A model generated the notes under the pieces. That model searched no databases. It saw only the letters and a program-made list of their open reading frames with translations, and had not been told where the DNA came from. 64,000 bases of DNA from Glandiceps talaboti. Lineage: Eukaryota > Hemichordata > Enteropneusta > Spengelidae. The stretch spans positions 9,211,361 through 9,275,360 of the forward strand of contig NC_135564.1 in the NCBI RefSeq assembly GCF_964340395.1. The letters run 5' to 3'. This document shows, in pieces, positions 1 to 12,214 of the stretch (position 1 is the first letter of the stretch; each line of letters opens with the position of its first letter). The position numbers and the translations under genes are program-made.

Positions 1-289
1 ACAAGTGTGCTTTGCAATGTGAACAACTAGAAAAGATTTGGCTGTAAGTAAGCTTAATGGTTGTGATAGATTTTGTTCATTGACAATACATTTCTTTCAA
101 TAAAGTGGCTCAATTTAAATTTTTTTTTTTTTTTTAATACTTCATTTTATTTTCACCAAAAAGGATGACAGAACTTAGACTGGGAAAGTGTACATGACAA
201 AAACATAATTTAATATTGCATGGTCACCTTCCCTTGTGAGGGCCATGGAAATAGTTCAGTGGAACTAGTCTTAATCCAATGGCCCAGAC

Positions 290-315
290 CATGGAAGTAT
301 AACTATACTTCCATG
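290..315. repeat. Short perfect inverted repeat
   Basis: Arms CATGGAAGTATA and TATACTTCCATG are 12 bp each and separated by 2 bp. No flanking duplication was seen. It may be a remnant of a palindromic element or chance. Confidence 0.6.
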
Positions 316-858
316 CCCTGACACACAACATATAAACTACAAAACAGACAAATGTCTCTTTTGTGTGTGATGTTTAGTATAAACTGTGTGTACTTTCGCG
401 TTCCTATGTATTATTGATATTGGAAATGCATTACACATGGTGGTCAAATAGGGTTATGTGATTGGTCCATTTAAATTGAGTGCCAGGGACATATTTGTGG
501 CATTAACATGTCTCTCAGAATATTGTAATTTGGCCACCAATTTCGCTAGTCGACGACGAATTGAAAATATTCAAATTAATAGAGTATAGTGTGAATGTTG
601 TGTGATTTTTTTTCACGGTTTCAAATTGCAACATCGTATATTGTGGTAGAAATAAAAGTGTGTCAGGAGCTCTGTTGCACATTTATGAAATATGATGATG
701 CATGATCATGATGACTTCTTCGCTTCGTCGATTTGTTGCTGTAAATCGTAATGAATAAATTTATTTCAGGCACACGATAAAATCTAAGGATTGTTTGTTA
801 TGACATTTAAGTGAAAATAGAAGTAAAAGTTGACATTATCGTTCGATGTAATTTATAC

Positions 859-890
859 CACAGACAAGTAAGATTTCTTACTTGTCTGTG
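859..890. repeat. Perfect 15-bp-arm inverted repeat
   Basis: Arm CACAGACAAGTAAGA is followed after TT by its exact reverse complement. The hairpin would have a 2-nt loop. No gene is adjacent. Confidence 0.7.
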
Positions 891-1382
891 TTAATGTTAT
901 GTCTGGTTGCGATGTATGAATGGGGGTCATGTCATGGTCGCTACAAAAGTTGCTACACATGCCATGCACGAAATCTCGCTCTACACGAGACCACGAGATT
1001 TATCAAACTGCTCCCCCCCCCCCCCCCCGTCAAAATCTGTCATTTTATTACTCACCATCATGTGCTTGGACCTGTAACACAACTGGTGGTCAAAAACGGC
1101 ATGAATCTACGATCATCTGTAGTTCGAGCGCGAGGCAAAAATCAATTTTGGTGCCAAAATGTGTAAGGTCGTAACCGAAAGTGAAAGTAGAATTTTACAG
1201 TTTTTAATATTGTGCATTTGTTTCAATATTGTGTATCATATGGCATATATAACATTTAGAAATTTGGTTTTCAATGCTCTGTCACATAAATAATGTAATC
1301 TATCACCGATTCCCTCGCCCCATGGCCCCACTACATATATATCCCATACGCGAACATAATACTTGACAACATCATGTAAGCT

Positions 1383-1492
<110 letters not shown>

Positions 1493-2389
1493 CATTATCC
1501 CAGGGAACATTATGTTGTAAAATGTGCCATCATTGGCACATGCCAATGAACGAATATGATGTAGACATTGTTTATTTCAGTATTTTATAGTCTTGAACTA
1601 GTGTCTTTCCCCAGTTTCTAAATCATGTATTCATACAAAAATGTAACGGCTATGGAGAAGAAAGGGGACGACTTGGCTTTTGGTATACTAGTCTCGACTT
1701 ACATTTAGCTCTGGATCATGATGCACACGCTACCACCAAGGTATTTCTTTACGTTTTATACCGCATGGCTTTCCCCCAACAGCACTGTTCTTTCCACACA
1801 GGTTTTCAGCAGGTTATAGTGACTTCAATAAAGATATTCATGGTGGAATGGTGAATTCACTAACGCGAGTACGGCTGTATATCTTTATCATACGGCGTGT
1901 ATAGTAATGACGTTATCGTATTTCCCAAATTATTGGAAAACTCACCGCCTCGCACCGCACCGCACCGCACCGCACAGTGAACGTACATGGCACATGGTGC
2001 ATATCTGTCCCAAACTTCTCCCGGACTTAACTTGTCTGTGATAAGCTTCACACTTCACCAGTTATGGTACTTTTACACAATTTTGGACCACAGCGGCAGA
2101 ATTTTAGAGAACAAAGATGACGTTTTATCGTTATTTTTTTCGAGTACAAGTCCTAAACTAAAACATGTAGCGGGACCCACAGGCAGGGATTCAAGAGGGG
2201 ATTTCCCTTCGATCACGTTACGATTTCTGGCTGACCTCAAGTGACCTCGCATCATAGGAAGCCGTTAAATATAATAAACATGCGTGCGCCAGTCTTCAAA
2301 GAAACAAAATAATTCGAAGGAAGCTTTTGGGATTGGAAGTAAGACTGACTTCAGAACTTTATAATCGTTAGTTCAGCTAGTAATTTTTT

Positions 2390-2579
<190 letters not shown>

Positions 2580-2795
2580 TCTTGTGCTGGGCTGCCGCGC
2601 TGTTCATTTATGTTATTCGTTTACTTACTTACTTACTTACTTATTACCTAATAAATACATCTGTTACGATTTGTATCATTTTGTTAAAAGAATTGTCTCG
2701 TTGACAACTTGACACTGATTTATGATTACCTATGTACTTCAATTTCAAATGCGTGATATGATTGTGAACTCATCACCAAAACGTGGAATATAATA

Positions 2796-2853
2796 AGGTC
2801 AGAGGTCATTTGAAGTCACTTTTTTACTCACGTGACGAAGGAAACATGGCGGC
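2796..2853 (+). promoter_or_regulatory. Candidate TDRKH promoter cluster (DR1, E-box, YY1-like)
   Basis: Within 58 bp lie a perfect direct repeat AGGTCA-G-AGGTCA at 2796-2808 (nuclear-receptor DR1 form), a palindromic E-box CACGTG at 2829-2834 and AAACATGGCGGC at 2842-2853, which matches the YY1-type ATGGCGGC element often found at transcription starts. The ATG inside that element opens a frame of only eleven codons. The cluster lies about 1.1 kb upstream of the TDRKH start codon, so it would drive a transcript with a noncoding 5' exon. A possible acceptor for the ATG-bearing exon is at 3773-3774. Promoter function is inferred. Confidence 0.4.
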
Positions 2854-3320
2854 GAAATTTGCAGTGCTGTGTAGTTGGTGACTTCCATCTCTGGTCTTTT
2901 TTAACACTTGCAATGTCGTTTGTTTGCACAGTTCACGTCTTCCATTGTTATCCGAGTCGCACATGTAAATGCCAGACAATGAGTTGAATGATTGGATTGT
3001 GTTGCAAGCGAGCATGATAGAGAGACGACTCATACATGTAATCATGTCCGATTGATAGCGTCCTGTTTTGCCCGTGGTTGTCTTTTAAAAAAGGCATTTT
3101 ATTTTGAGCACAGTATTTTACCAATGTGTTAAAGTTGCATTTTTTACATGAAACTCTCGTCTAGGGTGCAATGTGTATGCGTTATTGTATGTGTTACTTG
3201 TGCATATGTTTCGATCATTTTGTACGTGTACGTACCTACTACTACAATGTATGTGTGCATGTGCACATGTATTGTGACGTGTGTGATATATGTATGTGTG
3301 CACGTGCATGATGTATCGTA

Positions 3321-3399
3321 ATGTGTATGTATGTATGTATGTATGTATGTATGTATGTATGTATGTATGTATGTATGTATGTATGTATGTATGTATGTA

Positions 3400-3430
<31 letters not shown>

Positions 3431-3512
3431 ATGTATGTATGTATGTATGTATGTATGTATGTATGTATGTATGTATGTATGTATGTATGTATGTATGTAT
3501 GTATGTATGTAT
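3321..3512. repeat. (TATG)n/(CTGT)n microsatellite
   Basis: Tetranucleotide GTAT array with an internal CTGT block near 3401-3428. Repeat-derived open frames exist on both strands and are not genes. Confidence 0.97.
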
Positions 3513-3912
3513 CATGTATGTATGTATGTACATGTATGTGGTGTGTGTGTGTGTGCGTGCGAGTGCACGTGCACATGTGCATGTGGATATGTACATGTAA
3601 TGTGAGGTGCAACTAACATTAGTTTGATGAGAATGTTAATTATTATGACATTCTTGTCATTTTAACAGACCAACCTGAGAACAATGTATGGAATAGATGG
3701 ATGACCAGGCAGTGTTTGATATTCTTGTCTGTAAATGTAAATTATGTAATAATATCCTGTAAACTTCTTTCCAGCAGAGTTTGATGTTCAACCCAGATGG
3801 AAACAGATAACCTGTCCAAGCATTGCATTATACAGTGTTAAAAGATACTTTGATATAATTGGATGGTGTGTTTCATATTACAAGTATCGATATTGGTGGT
3901 GTAGTATGTACA

Positions 3913-6900
3913 ATGGGTCGATTGTCTACCACTCAGTGTATTGCTCTAGCCATCACTGTACCAGCTGCTGTAGCCATTCTCTATTTGCTGTACAAGAGAC
4001 AGGAGGAGGGTAAGTGTGGATAGGTACAGGAAATGAGTGGAAGGGGAGGGGTTAGCTTTACTGTATCAGCAGCTGTAGCCATTCTCAACTGCTGCATGCA
4101 ATTTGGGGAGGAGACAGGAGGGTAATTAAGTGCAAATAGGTAGAGACTAAAATAGAGGGGAAGGGAAGGGCTGTACAACTTACAAGCCACTCTAGCCGTT
4201 CTCAACCTGCTGTACAAGAGGCAGGGGGAGGGTAAGTGTGGATAGGTACAGAGAAGTAGAGGGGAAGTGGAGGGGCTAGCCTTACTGTACCAACAGTTGT
4301 GTCCCTTCTCTACCTGCTTTACAAGAAACAACAAAAAAGAGAGTAAATTTAGATAGGTAGGTACAGAGCAATAGAGGGGGAGGGGGAGAGACTTGCTTCA
4401 CTACACCAACAGCTGTAGCCATTCTCTGCCTACTTTGCAACTGACAAAATGAAGAGAACTGTTGACAGGTACAGGGAGATAGAGAAGAAGGAAGGCACTA
4501 GCTTAATTCTGTGTCAGCAGCTGCTCATTATGTACCTACTTTTAATGCAGGGGTGTGTAGGTAGGTACATTACAGGGAAATAGAGGGGAAGGGGAGAGAC
4601 TAGTCTTACTACATGTAGCTGCCGTACACTTTCCCAGTACCATCATACTGTTACAACTTGGAAGGAAAAGATTATTTATGCCAAACCTGCTTTGCAACTA
4701 ACGAAAGCGAAATAGTGAGGAAGGCGATAGGGGCTGCATTAGGTATCACTGTACCAATGAAAGTCTAGACACTGTATATGTCGGTTTGTGGTCGCTACGA
4801 TCTCTCTCCTCTGGATAGTCAGATGGCTTTCTTCAAAGCAGGACATTCAATTCTTACCACCGACAGCAGTAGTTTAATGCTATTGGAGCATTGATATAAA
4901 CATGATGTTGTCGCATCCTCACATGACTTGCTTTCAAACTGGAGGTTGAGTTTGTAGTAAATTGAGTGAAGTAAACAATTACAACTGTCTGTCAGTGTGT
5001 GATTGATTACTGCCAACATACTAGTGTCCTGTTCACCCTTTCCTCCAGCTGGACATTTAGCTATATTTTCAGTAGAATTTGTCCATTTGATTATACATGG
5101 AGAGAGAGATTGCAGAAAACAAGCCCACACATATTGTGTCGAGACTATTAAAGCTTATAATGTGTATAATTAAATCACTACCTTACAAAATGTTAAATTT
5201 TTCAGATGAACAGACCGAAGATGTGACAATAGGTCGTCATAAGGTGATTGAGATGAAAGTACCTCATGATATGGTTGGTTCAGTTATTGGCAGACAAGGA
5301 AGTAACATCAAAGCAGTATGTTATATTTATTAATTTGGTGCATGTACATACACACAGTCTGATAAAAGCAATGAAGTAAGACTGAAGCAATATCATGTTA
5401 CATTTACAACCCATGACACCAAAGCGTTTTCTGTATGTACCGCAGTCATTTGTAGCATCCATATCAAGTGTAAAAGTATGCTGTTTGATTTGCTAATTGA
5501 CCACATCAGAAAGGCCACATGCTAGGCTTGTAAATAAACCAATTGAAACAGTATACTTTTACACTTGATATGAATGCTATAAATGAGTGAAGCACATAGA
5601 GAAAGTGCTTTGCTTCAGTGTTAATAATCGTTGTACTAATTTGGTACAGGTATGTGCACACTGGTTATCACCTGACCGTACTCTGAGTTTACATGTGAAA
5701 TCACCGTCTGTGTCATTGTTAGCTAGCGTTTAGTCCTTGTTCTATAAAATCACTGATAATCAAAGACGTCAAAATGTCTTTCCATGACCAAAATGTTATT
5801 TCAAAACGTAATAAAGACAAAACAAAACAAAAATGTAACAACATAGTGACATCCTCTCGTGCAATGCATCTTGGAACCAAACAATCGACAATTGCAGTTC
5901 ATATTTTTTTATAATAATGCAGTTCCACAAACCTACGCAAACCTACATGTACAGTAACAGTATTTATATGCTTGAATTTATATCCAGTATTTATAGTTTG
6001 CCCTTTCGATAGGCAAACAATTACACAAGTTGTAGAAGCGTAACAGTAGTCATCACAATAATGACTAACATTCACCGAGATGTGCGAATGCTACCAGTAC
6101 ATGTATCCTACAAACACTGCATTTCTGTGTTACATACTGTACTTGTATCTACTAACATATTAGGAGTCGAACATTCATTAACATCTAAAAATGAACCATT
6201 CTCAAATTCTTTGTGGCATCCAAGGGAGCTGAGTGGAGTGACTCTCCTGACAGGGACAGTAGTCCTCAAAAAGACAAATCATCCAAAGTTTACTTTCTTG
6301 ATAATCTTGAGGAGCCTAGAGTTAACTTTTTTGATAATCTTGAGGAGTCCGATAACCTAAAGGATTATGATGGCTATTTTCTGGATGACACTTACGAGGT
6401 ATGCCATCTTTCCTGATGTAGTCGATGGCATGATAGCACTGCATAAAGTATGTGCTCTGAATGGCTTCTGTTTGTACTACCCTTTCAATTGTGGTCTGTA
6501 TAGTTTGACCTAGCATGACTTTGCTGTATTTTTCGTTTGTGTGCATGGGACACAACACTGCATGATGCTTGGCATATTTCATTTTGAAATCTTAACCCCT
6601 AGTATGTACTGTACGGCTGTATTGCCTCCTCTAGATCCAACATTTTCCTAATCTAATCTAATCTAATCTAATCTAATCTAATCTAATCTAATCTAATCTA
6701 ATCCAATCCAATGTACAATTCTTATGTAGCGCATATCATAAAATTGATCTCAGTGCACTTTACAAAGCACAAAAAGTATAATTCACATAAAATAACAAAA
6801 ATAAGACAAAAGTCATGTTGTAAATGTAGGTCTTAAGACCAGATTTAAATAACTGAAATGAAGTTGTAGTCCGAGAGTAAAGTAGTGAAGAATTCCACAA

Positions 6901-9900
6901 GTGTGGCTGATAAATTGATAATACCCTATCACCATAATAAACATTATTATAAATTTCACTCCTTGAATTCCTGTGTTGAGCACAGCTGTCTGGTGCTATG
7001 CTAAGTTAGCTACTTACCTTACTTACATTCCAAAGTTACAGCAAAGGTCTACTTCAAACTGAAGGGGAAAACAATTTTGAATCTAATGCTTTTCACAGAC
7101 TTACACTCATTAAATACATTTCTTTAACTTCATGAAACAGTAGCAGGAATATACAAGAAATTTACTTTTGATTTATATTGGCATTAACCGTTAGTACTTA
7201 CAGCATGCTGTGAATATTGTGAAAAGGCTTGCCTTGTTGATATCATCTATTCTTATATTCTATATACGCATAATGTAACATTCATGTGTCACAACGGTGC
7301 AAATAATTACTTTGCAAATACCATACAAAGTAAACACATGCAATTTGCCAAATAATTACATAGCATTTGAAAAGTTTGACCATACAGTTTGTGTTTGCAA
7401 TTTATACCAGCTATTTTTGTTGTTACTTGATATGTTTATTTATAGATTATGTTACCTACCACTATTTATCATAACATACATGTATCTACTTATAATACTT
7501 ATACTTATACTTATAATTCCTGTAATATTCTTGCTACAAAGTAATGTTAATATTAACTGTCTATGTATATATGCATGCTGTATTACATATATGCTGTTAC
7601 TGATTATAGCATGTTGGGTTGTCATAGCAACATAAGCAAACATGTAGTGTGAGGAGTTGCTTCTGCCCTTGTATTCATGTACATGTATGAGCAACTTTTA
7701 AAGGATTTTAAAAAGAAGAAAAACCTACCGTATATATACATTTTGGAAAAAAAAATGACATTGTGTCCAATCAAAATTGATGTGATGTCTTGTATTGTGT
7801 TATATTGTATTGTTTTGTAAATGGTATTGTATTGTATTGTATTGTATTGTATCGTACTGTACTGGACTGTACTGTACTGTACTGCATTGCACTGAACTGC
7901 ACTGTACTGTATTGTATCATATTGTATCATATCGTATCGTATCGTATCGCATCATATCATATATTGTATCATATCGCATTACATCATATCACATTGTATC
8001 ATATCGTATCGTATCGCATTGTATCATATTGTATTGTATCACATCGTATCATATTGTATCATATTGTATCATTGTATTGCATCATATATTGCATCATATT
8101 GTATCATATAATATCGTATCATATCATATCACATCGGATCGTATCATATTGTATTGTACAGATGTGCAAACAGTTCACTTACTTGAAAAAAGGGTCGAGT
8201 ATTTCACATAAAGACATATGTGTTTTCTGTGAATCTTCTTTAGATTCAAGAGAAAAGTGGAGCCAGGGTCAATTTTAGAGATGAAACAGGCTTGAAAGAA
8301 GACGAAGACAGAGTTGTTGTGATTCGTGGCAAGGAGGAAGATGCTCAGGAAGCAGAGAGGTTGATACGGGAACACATCGCCATACAACCAGTGATAGAGA
8401 CTGTGGAAGTTATGGTACCTCAGAGAGCAATTGGTAGAATTATAGGTAAGTTTTAAGATTCGGTATTTGCATTCAAAAATGAAAGTGAACTGCTCGTCTA
8501 AAGTATTTAATGTCTAAATCACACATTGTACTGTTTCCCTGACCAATTTTCATGTTTAGCTGCATTGTGTGTACTTTGTACTATGCAGTTGATTGGGACA
8601 GGAGAAAATCATTATTTCAAAAATTGTTTGTTATAGCGCCAGTGATAAGTTCTTGAAATTGAATTGTACTAGTATTGGAGAGTGGTCTGCTTTTAGCATC
8701 AATGAGACATTAGTAGCATCAGTCAATTGTGTTGCATTGTCTTTCAACATCCTTATCATTGTATAAGTTAACTAATATAATTGTTTATTTTGAATTACAG
8801 GTAGAAATGGCAACAATATACGAAGTATGTGTCGCATTTCTAAAGCACGCATCAAAGTGGACCACTCCGAAGATGAGAGAGATCCTAATGGTCAACAGAC
8901 AATAACAATCAAAGGTACTATGGAGCAAGTACAGAATGCCAAGGTGAGTTAATATGAACTTGACCTTCTTGACGTACTTGTAGTATGGCATGTGCAACAT
9001 GTTCATACAAAGTTGCAGGCAGAGCCCGAATTAAATTTTCATCCATTGGCTGTTTGATATTTAACATTCACACCACCAAACATTGTCCCTATGATAACAT
9101 TGGCCAAAAAAATACTATCTTGACCAACTATCTACTTGACCTAGAATTTATCTGCTGTAGTGTAATTGCCTAATCTATAACTGAACTGTAGCTAAACCTT
9201 GCAGTTCCAGCAATAATTTGGATTTGTTATTCTTGTTTATATCAGGGATTGATTGAGGAAAAAGTAGCTGAAGAAGAGGAATTTCGTAGAAAATTAGAAA
9301 CAGCTGCTGCTAACAGAAGACCTCGCAGTCCCAAGCCAAAGAAAGATGGATCACAATTAGATGACTTAGATTTAGCCCCTCAAAGGACAGCTAAAAAACC
9401 AGGTTTGTACGGTAGTTGATATATTGTCTGTAGTATCACATCTCTTAGTAAGGGACGATTGGACACTGTCACACAAGTTTTTTGATATCAAACCTGTCTT
9501 TCTCTCTACAGCTGTCACCAAGTTTGAGATGTCAGGAGGTGGTCTCCCTCCTCATTCTGATTTCTTTGAAGTATATGTATCAGCCGTAGAAACAGCAGGT
9601 CACTTCTGGGTTCAAGTTCTCGGTCAGAAATCACAACACTTGGATTACCTTGTACAGACCATGACAGATTACTATTCTAGTCCAGAAAATAGAAAGGTAT
9701 GTAATGGCAGTGTTTTTTTTTTTTGCTAAGGACTGAGAAAACTAGTAACAAAACGGATGAAATCTGGTATAGTTTCCCATACATTGTACCATAAGTTTAG
9801 TGGGAAGACCTGGTAAAATGACAGAGGAACTCTGGTAGATTTTACCGACTTACCACCCTTAACAAACCACTGATAGGAAACCCTGGGATAATGACAGGGG

Positions 9901-12162
9901 AATTGAAGTAGATTTTACCTGATGTTACCCTTAACAAAAACACTGTGTTACAGATGTGTTTCTCTTTTTGTGTGCCCATCTCTCTCCCCCCCCCCCCCCC
10001 CCAGCAACACTCCAATATTGCCTTATCTTATGATATTTCTTGATCACTTACTCTTTCTCTTACCCTTTCCCTATCTCTTTCTCTCGTTGATTAAATGCAG
10101 CACTTTAGCTGGAATTTAATTTCTATTTGCTATTGAAGAATTTATCGTAGCTATTATCACGAATAAATTTCAAAATGACGCCCGTTTGTTGATGCATATG
10201 GACATAAACAAAACTGTAAAATATGAAGGAGTCTAATTTTAAGTGAAAAGTTTGTTTTGAAAATCATGCTGTAGACATATATATCATACATGTACAAAGG
10301 TCCCATCCTCCACTGATGTTCTAATCTAGTCCTATACTTGTCAACATTTTCTACGATCACTGTCCTCTACATGTATAGTCAACCTGGTAAATTTTACCAA
10401 AAATCTAGCTATACCTCCTGCTGGGGTAAGGCTGGACAATTCATGTCTGTAGTAATCCATCTCACAGTGACAGGCGGTTGTATTTGGTTCCTGTATTCCG
10501 ATAGTTGCTCATTGTCTTCAATTAGTACGGTCGTGTTTGATTAAATCACATTGGGACGTCGTCACATTTATATCAACCCCCCATTACCATTAAACCATCG
10601 ATGTTTGGGGTAAGCACAGAATCTTGTGCCAGCGTAACCAGTTTGACTATACAGTGGAGATGATCATAGTGATCGTCATGCATATTAGAATTTAGAAACT
10701 AGACTAATGTTCATGACATAATTGTGTTTTCTTTTCCACTCACAGACAGAAATTCCATTCTCCATCGGTGTAGGTGATATTGTCAGTGTACCATTCAAGT
10801 ATGATGATTCATGGTACAGAGCTAAAGTGACTGGTTTGGAATCAGACGGCAAATTTCCTGTATACTATGTAGACTTTGGAGACAGCGGTGATGTCGAAAA
10901 AGAGCTTGTATTCACACTTAGGTAGGCTATTCTTTTAACTCCCTAAGACAATGCTAAAATTTAGGATCTTGTAAGTGATAGACTTTGGAGACAGTAGTAA
11001 CGTGGACAGAATTTGTACTCACTTAGGTAGGCTATTCCTACTATTTTGACTCCCTAAGACAATGCAAAGATCTAGGATCTTTTAGACTTGTGAAAATAGC
11101 AGAATATGTTCCGGCACCAAGATAACAACAATGTCCCCTTTACCCCAATCAATGCAATTTCAATAGTGTTAATTTTATATTTCTGTAGAAGTCTGTGTTC
11201 TGTTGAATGTATTTGTTTATGGGGGGGGGGGGGGATTGGGAGTGACTCATATTAATCCTTTTCCGAAGGGGAAGGCATACAATTTCTGAGCTTGACCCTC
11301 TCGCCTTATGTAGGTATTTCATAGGTTTCAGAAATATGTAAGTTACCGTTCTCCATTTGTCAAAGTTTCCAAACCTGTAAAAACACTGATATATAGTGAT
11401 TGATGCAATTACTTGAATAGAGGATAACTTTGACATGGTTCATTTCATTACAGGAGTGATTTCCTTGGTCTACCTTTTCAAGCTGTGGAATGTTTCCTGG
11501 CTGATGTGGAACCAGTTGGTACGTTTATTAAATAACTTTTGGGTTTTCAAGTTTTTAAGTTGAAATGTTGAGACTGTGTCTTCGATAAGGACTTGTTCGT
11601 AGTGTCTTAGTTTGGGAATCATTCAGGCCAAACTCAATATGCAAATTAGGTAAAAGAATGTACCTTTTAATCAAAACACTTAAAGTTAGCTTGGCTGATT
11701 CCAAAATTACTATGTGAGGAAGTTACTTGGGGAGTTAAGTTTTGGATTTGTTTAAGGCGATGTGATCAAATTGATAAAGTACATATTTGGTCAAAAACCA
11801 GAACATGGAGTACTGCATAGTGAGTGTTACTTTATGACTCTATTGATGTATTGGTACTGTATATTGTAGGTGAGGAGTGGACTGAAGTGGCTATTGATAT
11901 GTTTGAGGACTTGTGTTATTGTGCCAAATGGAAAGTACTCATGGCAAGAATACTAAGTTACAAACAAACAGACAAAGGATTGCTGCCATGTGTGGAACTC
12001 ATAGATACCAATGGACCACAGGTGAGAATGTACAAACATACAAACAATATGATAAGTTACAAACAAACAGACAAAGGATTGCTGCCATGTGTAGAACTCA
12101 TAGATACAAATGAACCACAGGTGAGAGAGTAACAATACTAAACAAACAAACAAACAAACAAA

Positions 12163-12214
<52 letters not shown>

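Noticed and set aside
3118-3616. Long open frames of repeated YVCM / YIHT residues across TATG arrays (also at 20.4-20.9, 45.2-45.5 and 58.2-58.7 kb)
   Set aside because: They arise because a four-base repeat lacks stop codons in several frames. They occur in multiple frames on both strands and have no splice or start support.
6646-6712. TAATC repeat as interstitial telomere sequence
   Set aside because: The unit differs from TTAGGG and TTAGG telomere repeats.
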